From Pseudomonadota bacterium (lineage in GTDB: Bacteria > Pseudomonadota > Gammaproteobacteria > Burkholderiales > Burkholderiaceae_E), in assembly GCA_023388075.1 (NCBI GenBank), contig JAEWGX010000126.1:1-36742 (forward strand): a DNA stretch of 36,742 nt. Direction: 5' to 3'. The notes beneath the pieces were generated by a model, which saw only the letters and a program-made list of their open reading frames with translations, ran no database searches and had not been told where the DNA came from. The position numbers and the translations under genes are program-made. Every line of letters starts with the position of its first letter. The first letter of the stretch is position 1. This document shows, in pieces, positions 15,231 to 22,899 of the stretch.

Positions 15231-15989
15231 ATGCCGGATTTTCGCGAACGCGTGGCAATGGGCGGCGGCCTGGTCGCCGCCTGGTGCTCGGTACCCTCGC
15301 CGTTGCTCGCAGAAGCGATGGCCTGCGCCGGCTTCGATGCGATCACCGTGGACCTGCAGCACGGCCTGCAGGACTTCGAGGATGCCGTCCGATCGCTGCA
15401 GGCGATCGACGGGCGCGGCGTACCGGTCCTCTGTCGGGTCCACTGGAACGAACCGGGCATCCTGATGAAGGTGCTCGATGCCGGTTTCAACGGCGTCATC
15501 TGCCCGATGGTCAACAACCGGGAAGAGGCCGAGCGCCTGGCCGCGGCCTGTCACTATCCGCCGCGCGGCCACCGCTCGTTCGGGCCGATCCGCGCCGCCA
15601 TCACGCAGGGAGCGTCCTACTTCAGCCGGGCGAACGACTGGATCGCGGTTCTACCCATGATCGAGACGGCCGAGGGCATCCGCAACGTGGACGAGATCCT
15701 CGCGGTCGATGGCATCGCCGGCATCTACATCGGCCCGAACGACCTGGCGCTCTCCATGGGGCTGCCACCGCAGCTGGTGCCGGGCGAAGCCGCCCGCGCG
15801 GAGATCATGCGGCTGCTCTCGCGGGCCAAGGCGGCAGGCAAGCTCGCCGGGATCGCCTGTGGATCCCCCCAGATGGTGGCCGACATGCTGACCGCCGGGT
15901 TCGACCTCGCGACGCTGCTGAGCGACATCCGGTTCTTCCAGGCGGGCATGGCGGACCTGCTGGAACAGACCCGGCGGGCGCGCGCCTAG
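15231..15989 (+). CDS. HpcH/HpaI-family class II aldolase/lyase
   Basis: A 252-residue metal-dependent aldolase of the HpcH/HpaI family, which splits 2-keto-3-deoxy or 4-hydroxy-2-oxo acids into pyruvate plus an aldehyde. The HpaI active-site residues align well: His44 (DLQHG), Arg69 (LCRVHW), Glu145 (PMIET) and Asp171 (IGPNDL), close to His45, Arg70, Glu149 and Asp175 of E. coli HpaI. ATG at 15231 follows the Bug stop by five bases, so receptor and enzyme are co-expressed, probably under the divergent LysR regulator. Natural substrate unknown. Confidence 0.93.
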   Translation: MPDFRERVAMGGGLVAAWCSVPSPLLAEAMACAGFDAITVDLQHGLQDFEDAVRSLQAIDGRGVPVLCRVHWNEPGILMKVLDAGFNGVICPMVNNREEAERLAAACHYPPRGHRSFGPIRAAITQGASYFSRANDWIAVLPMIETAEGIRNVDEILAVDGIAGIYIGPNDLALSMGLPPQLVPGEAARAEIMRLLSRAKAAGKLAGIACGSPQMVADMLTAGFDLATLLSDIRFFQAGMADLLEQTRRARA

Positions 15990-16018
15990 CCAGACCGCGC
16001 ACGGCCCGCGAGCCGGCG

Positions 16019-17026
16019 TCAACCGAACGCGACCAGCGTCCTTCCGGCAGTCGCTCCGGCCACCTGGCGCCGGCAGTGCTCGTGGAGATCCTCCAGACGG
16101 ATCTGCCGGAGATGCGGGCCGAGGCGCCCGAAGTCCGGCTTCCACTGCGCGCCCAGGCGCGCCCAGAGCCGCTCGCGGACGGGCCATGGCGCGTTCGCCA
16201 CCACGCCGAACAGGTGGACCTGCCGCAGGATGAACGGCAGCACGTTGGCGGAGAAGCCGTTACCGGAAGCGTTGCCCACCGAGGCGAGCAAGCCCCGCGG
16301 CTGCAGGCTGCGCAGCAGCCACGACAAGGTGTCGCCGCCGACGTTGTCGATCGCGGCGGCGAATCGCGCCTTCTCGAGCCCACGCCGCCCATCGATCGCC
16401 TCGCCGGCCGGGATGACCTCGGCGGCGCCCAGCGCGCGAAGCGATTCGGCAAGGTCGGCACGACGGGTCAGGGCCACGGTGCGATAGCCGAGCCGGCTCA
16501 GGATGGCGATTGCCAGCAGGCCGACAGCGCCCGTCGCGCCGCTCACGGCGACCGGCCCGGCGTCCGGACCAAGGCCGAGGGACTCGAACTGGTCCAGCGC
16601 CAACGCGACCGAGAAGCCCGGGACGCCGAGCACCGCGGCCTGCCAGGGATCCAGCCCCGGCGGAATGCGCATGGCGTGGCCGTGGCGAACCCGGACGAAT
16701 TCCGAGAAGCCACCGTCGTAGGCGACGCCGGTCCCGAAACCATGCACGAGCACCTCGTCGCCCGGCGAGAAGTCGCCCACGGCGCTTCTCTCGACGGTGC
16801 CGACGAGTTCGATGCCGGCGATTCGCGGCGACCCTTCGAGCACGGCCGCGCGCCCCGTCACCGCCAGGCTGTCCTTGTAGTTGACGCCCGCCCAGCGGGT
16901 GCGCACGAGCAGCTCGCCGGCGCTGAGGTCGGCAACCTGCACCGTCTCCAGCGCGCTCCGGCTTTCGTCGCCGGTGCGATGGGTACGCAGTGCCCGAAAC
17001 TCGTCGGGGCTCACGGGATTCGACAT
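16019..17026 (-). CDS. acuI: AcuI/YhdH-type acryloyl-CoA reductase, MDR superfamily
   Basis: Zinc-free medium-chain dehydrogenase/reductase, 335 residues. It follows the AcuI/YhdH pattern closely: TRWAGVNYKDSLAVTGRA near the start, IAGIELVGTVERS, the NADPH loop VSGATGAVGLLAIAILSRLG, AAIDNVGGDTLSWLL and the subfamily end VLPFILRQVHLFGVVA. AcuI proteins reduce acryloyl-CoA to propionyl-CoA with NADPH and detoxify this reactive thioester. ATG at 17026, one base after the acyl-CoA dehydrogenase TGA, with GGAGGA within that gene's last codons: third gene of the leftward operon. The subfamily call is good; the exact substrate is inferred. Confidence 0.85.
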   Translation of the reverse strand: MSNPVSPDEFRALRTHRTGDESRSALETVQVADLSAGELLVRTRWAGVNYKDSLAVTGRAAVLEGSPRIAGIELVGTVERSAVGDFSPGDEVLVHGFGTGVAYDGGFSEFVRVRHGHAMRIPPGLDPWQAAVLGVPGFSVALALDQFESLGLGPDAGPVAVSGATGAVGLLAIAILSRLGYRTVALTRRADLAESLRALGAAEVIPAGEAIDGRRGLEKARFAAAIDNVGGDTLSWLLRSLQPRGLLASVGNASGNGFSANVLPFILRQVHLFGVVANAPWPVRERLWARLGAQWKPDFGRLGPHLRQIRLEDLHEHCRRQVAGATAGRTLVAFG

Positions 17027-17027
17027 T

Positions 17028-18257
17028 TCACCAGTCCTCCACCGCCCGCCCCTGGGGCAGACAGGGATGGCGCTCGGCCGACCGGGCGCGGCGCACCACA
17101 TGCCGGCCGATCACGGTCTTGTGGACCTCGCTCGCGCCTTCGCCGATCTGGTTGAGCTTGGCGTCGCGAAAGAAGCGTTCCAGCGGAAACGCCTGGAGAT
17201 AGCCGCGGCCGCCGGTGAGTTGCAACGCGTCGGTCACGACCCGCATGCCCAGGTCGGTCGCGTGCAGCTTGGCCATCGAGGCCTGGATGGGCGCGTCCGC
17301 GTCGCCGCGATCGTAGGATGCCGCGGCGTTGGCCAGGAGCGCGCGCGAGGCCTCCACCTGCGTCGTCATCTCGGCCAGCATCCATTGCACGCCCTGGTGC
17401 GACGCCAACCGCTCGCCGAAGGTCTCGCGCTCGTTGCAATAGGCGGCCGCGATCTCCACCGCGCCCATCGCCCGGCCCAGCGCCATGGCCGCGTGTCCGA
17501 TCCGGGCCCGCACCAGGGCGTCCTGCGCGAGCGCGAATCCGTCGCCCTCGGCGCCGAGGCGCCAGGCGAGCGGGACCTCGACGTCCGCCAGCACGATCTC
17601 GCAGATCGGCACGCCGTACCACCCCAGCTTGCCGACTTCGTCACTGATGGTCACGCCCGGCGCCTTGGCCGGCACCAGCAGGGCGACCATCCGCGGCGCC
17701 GGGCGTCCCTCCGACGCCTCCTCGAGGCGAGCGACGACGACCAGCCAGTCCGCCGTGTTGGCGCGCGTGATGAACTTCTTGCGCCCGCTCACCACGTAGT
17801 GCTCGCCCGAACGGCGCGCGGTGGTGGCGATGCCGCGGACGTCGGACCCGGCGCCCGGCTCGGTCAGGGCGAAGGCCGCCTGGATCCGGCCGGTGCACAG
17901 CGCGGGAACCAGCTCGCGCTTCATGTCGTCACTCGCACCTGCGACGATGGCGCGCGCCGAGAGGTCGGTTCCGGTGATGATCGATGCCGACGCGCTGCAC
18001 ACCCGGCCCAGCTCCTCGATCAGGCGTATCCGCAGGCGCAGGCTGGCGTCGCTACCGCCATAGATCGCCGGGAAGGCGGTTCCCACCACGCCGCTCTCGG
18101 CCAGCAGCCGGAAGTTGTCCCAGGCGAAGCGGTCCGCCTTGCCGACATCCGCGGCCATCGGTCCGAGCCGGTCGCGGCACAGCGTCCTCACCTTCTCGAC
18201 CCACGCCTGGTCCGCGGGGTCCAGTGCCTGGACATAGTGATCGCTGAACAATCTCAT
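17028..18257 (-). CDS. Acyl-CoA dehydrogenase
   Basis: A 409-residue FAD flavoprotein that introduces a 2,3-double bond into an acyl-CoA. Visible blocks: N-terminal helices; the FAD/substrate region AFALTEPGAGSDVRGIATTA; GRKKFITRANTADW; the C-terminal QLTGGRGYLQAFPLERFFRD; and the catalytic base Glu373 in IGEGASEVHKTVIGR. All core features are intact. ATG at 18257. It lies between the CoA-transferase (70 bases upstream) and the AcuI-type reductase (1-base gap), consistent with acid activation, oxidation and reductase steps on one message. Chain-length specificity cannot be judged from sequence. Confidence 0.93.
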   Translation of the reverse strand: MRLFSDHYVQALDPADQAWVEKVRTLCRDRLGPMAADVGKADRFAWDNFRLLAESGVVGTAFPAIYGGSDASLRLRIRLIEELGRVCSASASIITGTDLSARAIVAGASDDMKRELVPALCTGRIQAAFALTEPGAGSDVRGIATTARRSGEHYVVSGRKKFITRANTADWLVVVARLEEASEGRPAPRMVALLVPAKAPGVTISDEVGKLGWYGVPICEIVLADVEVPLAWRLGAEGDGFALAQDALVRARIGHAAMALGRAMGAVEIAAAYCNERETFGERLASHQGVQWMLAEMTTQVEASRALLANAAASYDRGDADAPIQASMAKLHATDLGMRVVTDALQLTGGRGYLQAFPLERFFRDAKLNQIGEGASEVHKTVIGRHVVRRARSAERHPCLPQGRAVEDW

Positions 18258-18327
18258 CGGGTCACCCCCGGTAGTGCGGTCTCGTGGCGTGGCGTCGCGG
18301 CACCCGGCAGCCTCACCTGGCAGCCCC

Positions 18328-19545
18328 CTAGATGACCCCGGCCTGGCGCAGCACGACGCGCTGTGCCTCGTCGATGCCCAGCCCCCCGTACACCTCGTCG
18401 TTGTGCTCGCCGAGGTCCGGTCCGCTGCGAGGCGCGGGCATCTCCCTTCCCGCCACCCGAGGCACGACGCAGGGTGCCGGCAAGGAGCCGAAGTCCGGGT
18501 CCGGCAACCGGATGAGGGCACGGCGGGCCCTGAAATGGGCGTCGGCCAGGATGTCGTCGATCGTGTAGGTCTTGCTGTACGGCAGGTCCGCGGTGTCGAG
18601 CGCTGCCGCCACTTCCGGATACGTCCTGGCGCCGAACCACCCTTGCAACAGGCCATCGAGCTCCGCGCTGTTGGCGACCCGCGCCGGGTTGGTCCGGAAG
18701 CGCGCGTCCTGCGCGAGCTCGGCGCGCCCGATCGCCTCGCACAGGCGCCTGAAGGTCGCATCCGACGAAGCAACCAGGCTGAAATGCTGGCCATCGGAAC
18801 AACGGTACATGTTGGACGGCGCGGTATAGCTGGCCAGGTTGCCGCTGCGGGACCGGACGGTGCCGAGCAGCTCGCGCTCGGCGGCAAGCGGCTCCAGCAT
18901 GCGCATCAGCGCCTCGGTGGCCGAGAGGTCGATCTGCACGCCCATCGCCTGCGGATCCGAACGGATACGCACCATCTCCGCGGCGATGGCGAACGCGCCG
19001 AACAGGCCGGCAACCGTGTCGCCGATCGGAAAGTTCATGTGCATCGGCGACCCATCGGCTTCGCCGGTCAGGTTCGTCAGCCCGCTCATGGCCTCGAAGA
19101 TACGCGCGAACCCCGGCTTCGCCGCCCTGGGGCCGGTCTGCCCGAAGCCGGTCACGCGCAGCACGACGAGCTTCGGGTTGGCAGCGCGCAACGTATCGGC
19201 GTCCAGCCCCCAGCGCTCGAGCGTCCCGGTCCGGAAATTCTCCACGAGCACGTCGACGCCGGCGACCAGGCGCAGGAACAGCTCGCGCCCCTGCGGCTTC
19301 CTGACGTCGAGCGTGATGCCCTTCTTGCCGCGGTTGGTCACCTTCCAGTAGATCGGCAGACCGTCCTTGACCGGGGCCAGCGAACGCAGCGGATCGGTGC
19401 CGTCGGGCAACTCCAGCTTGATGACCTCCGCGCCCAGGTCGGCACACAGCGTGGCCGCGAACGGCGCCGCGAGGACGGTGGCCATGTCGAGGATGCGGAT
19501 GCCGGCGAGCGGACCCGCGCGCTCGGGAACAAGGGAGGTTGCCAT
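18328..19545 (-). CDS. Class III (CaiB/BaiF) CoA-transferase
   Basis: Transfers CoA from a donor thioester to a carboxylic acid through an enzyme-bound aspartyl intermediate. The 405-residue protein has the family start GPLAGIRILDMATVLAAPFA, the CoA-binding ADLGAEVIKLELP, NRGKKGITLD, VLVENFRTGTLERWGL and the catalytic Asp176 in PIGDTVAGLFGA, the position equivalent to Asp169 of formyl-CoA transferase. ATG at 19545 is chosen because the family motif begins ten residues later; the open frame continues upstream into the divergent regulatory region. First gene of the leftward operon and divergent from IclR. Confidence 0.92.
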   Translation of the reverse strand: MATSLVPERAGPLAGIRILDMATVLAAPFAATLCADLGAEVIKLELPDGTDPLRSLAPVKDGLPIYWKVTNRGKKGITLDVRKPQGRELFLRLVAGVDVLVENFRTGTLERWGLDADTLRAANPKLVVLRVTGFGQTGPRAAKPGFARIFEAMSGLTNLTGEADGSPMHMNFPIGDTVAGLFGAFAIAAEMVRIRSDPQAMGVQIDLSATEALMRMLEPLAAERELLGTVRSRSGNLASYTAPSNMYRCSDGQHFSLVASSDATFRRLCEAIGRAELAQDARFRTNPARVANSAELDGLLQGWFGARTYPEVAAALDTADLPYSKTYTIDDILADAHFRARRALIRLPDPDFGSLPAPCVVPRVAGREMPAPRSGPDLGEHNDEVYGGLGIDEAQRVVLRQAGVI

Positions 19546-19636
19546 CGCGGCCTGTGAGAGGTGCGTGCGCTCGGTGGTGGGCGGTCGTCGCCGCGGATCC
19601 AACGATACGCGCAGTGGCCCGCGGACCTCAACTCGC

Positions 19637-19653
19637 GTTCCGCACAGCGAAAC
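19637..19653. promoter_or_regulatory. Candidate IclR-type operator
   Basis: GTTCCGCACAGCGAAAC is an imperfect 17-base palindrome (GTT.CGC / GCG.AAC arms) in the middle of the gap between the CoA-transferase and IclR genes. Its size and GTTnCG-type arms resemble operators of IclR-family proteins such as PcaR/PcaU. A TATCAT hexamer (19659-19664), 5 of 6 to the -10 consensus, follows on the plus strand, so the site would lie at the -35 position of iclR and could mediate autoregulation. Confidence 0.45.
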
Positions 19654-19696
19654 CACTTTATCATCCAGTTGACCCGTACGGAGCGGCCCCACCATC

Positions 19697-20665
19697 ATGA
19701 AAGAACGCAAGGCAAGGCCCGGCTCGGGCTTGTCGACGGGCAAGCTGCCCACATCACGCCGCCGCACCGTGAAAGCCACCGAGACACTATCGTCGCGAAG
19801 CAGCGCATCCGGCAGCCCCGCCGGCGGACGCAAGGCGGCCCGCGGGAAGGCATTGCCCGAGGCAGAGCACGGGCCGATACCCGGCCTGGTCGATGCCGAG
19901 GAGCTCGCCACCGACCGTCAGTTCGCGACCAACCTCGCCCGCGGCCTGGAGGTTCTTCGCGCCTTCATGCCCAGCGATCCGATGCTCGGCAACAAGGAGA
20001 TCTGCGATCGCACCCGGCTGCCCAAGGCCACCGTCTCGCGTCTGACGTACACGCTGAACCTGCTGGGCTATCTCACGCGGGTCGACAAGTACCAGAAGTA
20101 CCGGCTCGGACCCGGCGTGCTGTCGCTGGGCTATCCGCTGCTCGCCAGTCTGCAGGTTCGCCAGATCGCCCGGCCCTACATGGAGAAGATCGCGCGCGAC
20201 ACGGGCTGCTCGGTGAACCTGGGCATGCGCGACCGTCTCAGCGTGGTCTATCTCGACACCTGTCGCGCGGACGCCGGCAACCTCTACCAGCCGGACATCG
20301 GCACCACCCGGCCGTTGCTTTCCACCGCGATGGGCCGTGCCCTGCTGCTGGCGGCCCCTGCCGCCGAGCGGGGGGCCGCCCTCAATCGGCTGAAGGTGGG
20401 GGACCCCGCAGGGTATGCGGTCGAACGACCCTTGCTGGACGCGGACGCCAAGGTCTTCCGGGAGCGGGGCTTTTGCCTCAGCCGCGGGGACTGGCGCCGC
20501 GAGGTGCACGCGGTAGCCGCTCCGATCCGGCACCGGGACAACGGCCTGGCGATGAACTGCACGATGTCGGCGTATCGGCTTCGCCGGGACTTCCTGGAGA
20601 AGGTCGTGGCGCCGCAACTGCTCGAGGCGGTCCTGTGCATCGAGCAGGCAATCGGTTTGCATTGA
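19697..20665 (+). CDS. IclR-family transcriptional regulator
   Basis: Winged-helix repressor/activator. Residues 76-90 (FATNLARGLEVLRAF) begin the IclR DNA-binding domain, with the helix-turn-helix at about 98-122 (NKEICDRTRLPKATVSRLTY), then the effector-binding domain (QVRQIARPYMEKIARDTGCS, TTRPLLSTAMGRALLL, GDWRREVHAVAAPI). The 322 residues are longer than the usual 250-270 because of a basic, Ser/Arg/Lys-rich N-terminal stretch of about 70 residues; the true start may be internal, as the Shine-Dalgarno before ATG 19697 is weak. Divergent from the CoA-transferase operon and 27 bases upstream of its own acyl-CoA dehydrogenase, so it probably controls both. Confidence 0.92.
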   Translation: MKERKARPGSGLSTGKLPTSRRRTVKATETLSSRSSASGSPAGGRKAARGKALPEAEHGPIPGLVDAEELATDRQFATNLARGLEVLRAFMPSDPMLGNKEICDRTRLPKATVSRLTYTLNLLGYLTRVDKYQKYRLGPGVLSLGYPLLASLQVRQIARPYMEKIARDTGCSVNLGMRDRLSVVYLDTCRADAGNLYQPDIGTTRPLLSTAMGRALLLAAPAAERGAALNRLKVGDPAGYAVERPLLDADAKVFRERGFCLSRGDWRREVHAVAAPIRHRDNGLAMNCTMSAYRLRRDFLEKVVAPQLLEAVLCIEQAIGLH

Positions 20666-20692
20666 ACCTGTCGAAGGGCCGGAGCAGAATCC

Positions 20693-21883
20693 ATGATCCG
20701 CGATCCGAGCGCATTGAACGCCCTGCTTCTCGACCTGCACCGCTTCGTGGTGGAGGAGTGCATACCCGTGGAAGAGGCAGTCGACCGGGACGATGCGCTG
20801 CCGGAGCCGCTGGTGGAGCGCATGCGCGAGCTCGGCCTGTTCGGGCACAGCATCCCGCAGGCCTACGGCGGCGCCGGACTCACGTCCGAAGAGCTGTCAT
20901 GCGTCAATATGGTCGTGTCGCAGGCAGCGCCGGCCTTCCGCGCACGCTTCGGGGGGAACACCGGCATCGCCTCCGAGGCGCTGGTCGTGGATGGCACCGA
21001 CGACCAGAAGGCGCGCTACCTGCCCTTGCTGGCGAGCGGCCGATGGACCGGCTGCTTCGCGCTGACCGAGCCCGGAGCCGGTTCGGATGCGACCGCCATC
21101 ACGACGACCGCGCGGCGCGACGGCGACGACTACGTGCTCGATGGCCGGAAGTGCTTCATCACCAACGCGCCCCTCGCCGACCTGTTCACGATCTTCGCGC
21201 GGACCGATCCGGACGAGCCCGGCGCGCGCGGCGTCAGCGCCTTCCTGGTCGAACGCACGACCCCCGGTTTGGTGGCCGGACCCGCGCTGCGCAAGATGGG
21301 ACAGCATGGCTCGCCGGTGGGTGACGTCGTGCTGGAAAGCTGCCGCGTTCCTGGATCGGCGATCCTGGGCGGCAGGCCGGGGCAGGGGTTTCGCAGCGCC
21401 ATGAAGGCGCTGAACAAGCAACGCATCAACCTGGCGGGCCTCTGCGTCGGGCCGGCGATCCGCCTGGTCGACGAGATGCTGGCGCGCGCGCGCGACCGCA
21501 GGCAGTTCGGCAAGTCCATTGTCGAGTTCCAGTTGGTCCAGGCGATGATCGCGAACAGCCATGCCGAGGTCCACGCCGCGCGCGCGCTGGTGCTGGAGAC
21601 GGCGCGCCGACGCGACCTGGGCGAGGATGTCACCATGGAGGCGTCGATGTGCAAGCTTCTCGCATCCGAGACCTGCGTGCGCATCGCGGACCGCGCCGTC
21701 CAGGTCTTCGGCGGCCAGGGCTATGTCGGCGGAAACGTTGCCGAGCGCTTCTATCGCGACGTTCGTCTGTTCCGGCTGTACGAGGGAACGACCCAGATCC
21801 ACGAGATCAACATCGCCAAGCTGATGCAGGCGAAACCCCTGGTGCAGCCCTGGCACCACCAGTTGCAGCAACCGCTGCAGTGA
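20693..21883 (+). CDS. Acyl-CoA dehydrogenase
   Basis: A second acyl-CoA dehydrogenase (396 residues), clearly different in sequence from the leftward one. Domain landmarks: IPQAYGGAGLTSEE, CFALTEPGAGSDATAITTTA, GRKCFITNAPLADLF, MGQHGSPVGDVVLESCRVP, RRQFGKSIVEFQLVQAMIA, VQVFGGQGYVGGNVAERFYRD, and catalytic Glu364 in LYEGTTQIHEI. ATG at 20693 with GGAG eight bases upstream, 27 bases after iclR. Followed at 40 bases by a Bug receptor and then a flavoprotein, forming an uptake-plus-oxidation operon. Confidence 0.94.
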   Translation: MIRDPSALNALLLDLHRFVVEECIPVEEAVDRDDALPEPLVERMRELGLFGHSIPQAYGGAGLTSEELSCVNMVVSQAAPAFRARFGGNTGIASEALVVDGTDDQKARYLPLLASGRWTGCFALTEPGAGSDATAITTTARRDGDDYVLDGRKCFITNAPLADLFTIFARTDPDEPGARGVSAFLVERTTPGLVAGPALRKMGQHGSPVGDVVLESCRVPGSAILGGRPGQGFRSAMKALNKQRINLAGLCVGPAIRLVDEMLARARDRRQFGKSIVEFQLVQAMIANSHAEVHAARALVLETARRRDLGEDVTMEASMCKLLASETCVRIADRAVQVFGGQGYVGGNVAERFYRDVRLFRLYEGTTQIHEINIAKLMQAKPLVQPWHHQLQQPLQ

Positions 21884-21923
21884 CCGTAGCGACCCGCAGT
21901 GAAGACGACCAGAGGAGACAACC

Positions 21924-22889
21924 GTGAAATGGACTAGAGCAGCACTGTGCGGCGCCATCATGCTCGCAGCCCCGGGCATGGCCGCGGCGCAAGGAAAATA
22001 CCCGGATCACCCGATCAGGATCATCGTGCCGTTCACGCCGGGCGGCATCGTCGACACCATCGCGAGGGTGGTGGGCGAGCACCTGCAGACCAGGCTCGGC
22101 CAGACGGTCGTGGTCGAGAACAAGGCGGGTGCGGGCGGCGCGATCGGCACCAGCCATGCGGCCGCTGCCGAGCCCGACGGCTACACCCTGCTCGCCGTCA
22201 GTCCCGGCCACGCGGTGCTGCCGTCGTTGAGCAAGTCCGCCAAGTGGGATCCCACCAAGGACTTCCGCGGCATAGCCGGCATCGGCATCGTGCCGAACGT
22301 CATGGTCGTGCACCCGAGCGTTCCGGTCACGAGCATGAAGGAGCTGATCGCCCGCGCGAAGACGTACGAGACCAGCTACGGCACCGCGGGACCGGGCACG
22401 TCGAACCATCTCTCGGGCGAGCTGCTCGCGCAGATGGCCGGCATCAAGCTCGTCCACGTCCCGTACAAGGGCCAGCCGCAGGCCGTGACCGATCTGCTCG
22501 GCGGCCAGATCGAGCTGATGCCGCTGACCATCGCGCTGGCCGGGCCTCACATCAAGACCGGCAAGCTGCGGCCGCTGGCGGTCACCACGGCGACACGCGC
22601 GACCGCCCTGCCGGACGTCCCCACCGTGGCCGAAGCGACCGGGCTCTCCGAGTACGAAGTCGGCACCTGGTTCGGCTTCGTGGTGCCCGGAAAGGTGCCG
22701 GATCCGATCGTGCAGCGGCTGGGCAAGGAAGTGGCCGAGATCCTCGCCCTGCCGGAGGTCGAGAAGCGCTTCACCACCCTGGGCATGGAGATGAACCTGC
22801 AGTCGCCGGAAGCGTTCGACAAGTACGTCGCCGCCGAGTTCCGGAAATGGGCCAAGGTGATGGCGGCGGCCGGTATCTCCCAGAACTGA
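21924..22889 (+). CDS. Bug-family TTT solute-binding protein
   Basis: Periplasmic receptor for a carboxylate-like solute, 321 residues with a Sec signal peptide (CGAIMLAAPGMAAAQ, cleavage near AAA-QG). Bug hallmarks: YPDHPIRIIVPFTPGGIVDT, VVVENKAGAGGAIGT, PDGYTLLAVSPGH, the central TSYGTAGPGTSNHLSGELLA, VPYKGQPQAVTDLLGGQIE and LPDVPTVAEATG. The start is GTG at 21924, preceded by GAGGAG. Its position between an acyl-CoA dehydrogenase and a flavoprotein suggests its ligand is the acid those enzymes process. No TctAB genes nearby. Confidence 0.94.
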   Translation: MKWTRAALCGAIMLAAPGMAAAQGKYPDHPIRIIVPFTPGGIVDTIARVVGEHLQTRLGQTVVVENKAGAGGAIGTSHAAAAEPDGYTLLAVSPGHAVLPSLSKSAKWDPTKDFRGIAGIGIVPNVMVVHPSVPVTSMKELIARAKTYETSYGTAGPGTSNHLSGELLAQMAGIKLVHVPYKGQPQAVTDLLGGQIELMPLTIALAGPHIKTGKLRPLAVTTATRATALPDVPTVAEATGLSEYEVGTWFGFVVPGKVPDPIVQRLGKEVAEILALPEVEKRFTTLGMEMNLQSPEAFDKYVAAEFRKWAKVMAAAGISQN

Positions 22890-22899
22890 GGATCCGCGC

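Noticed and set aside
10258..15258. A 1666-codon open frame on the minus strand
   Set aside because: It runs antisense through the FAH, phaM, FIST, oxidoreductase and Bug genes and also across LysR in a different frame. Its product is low-complexity Arg/His/Ala/Gly-rich with no domain. Stop codons are rare in antisense frames at this GC content.
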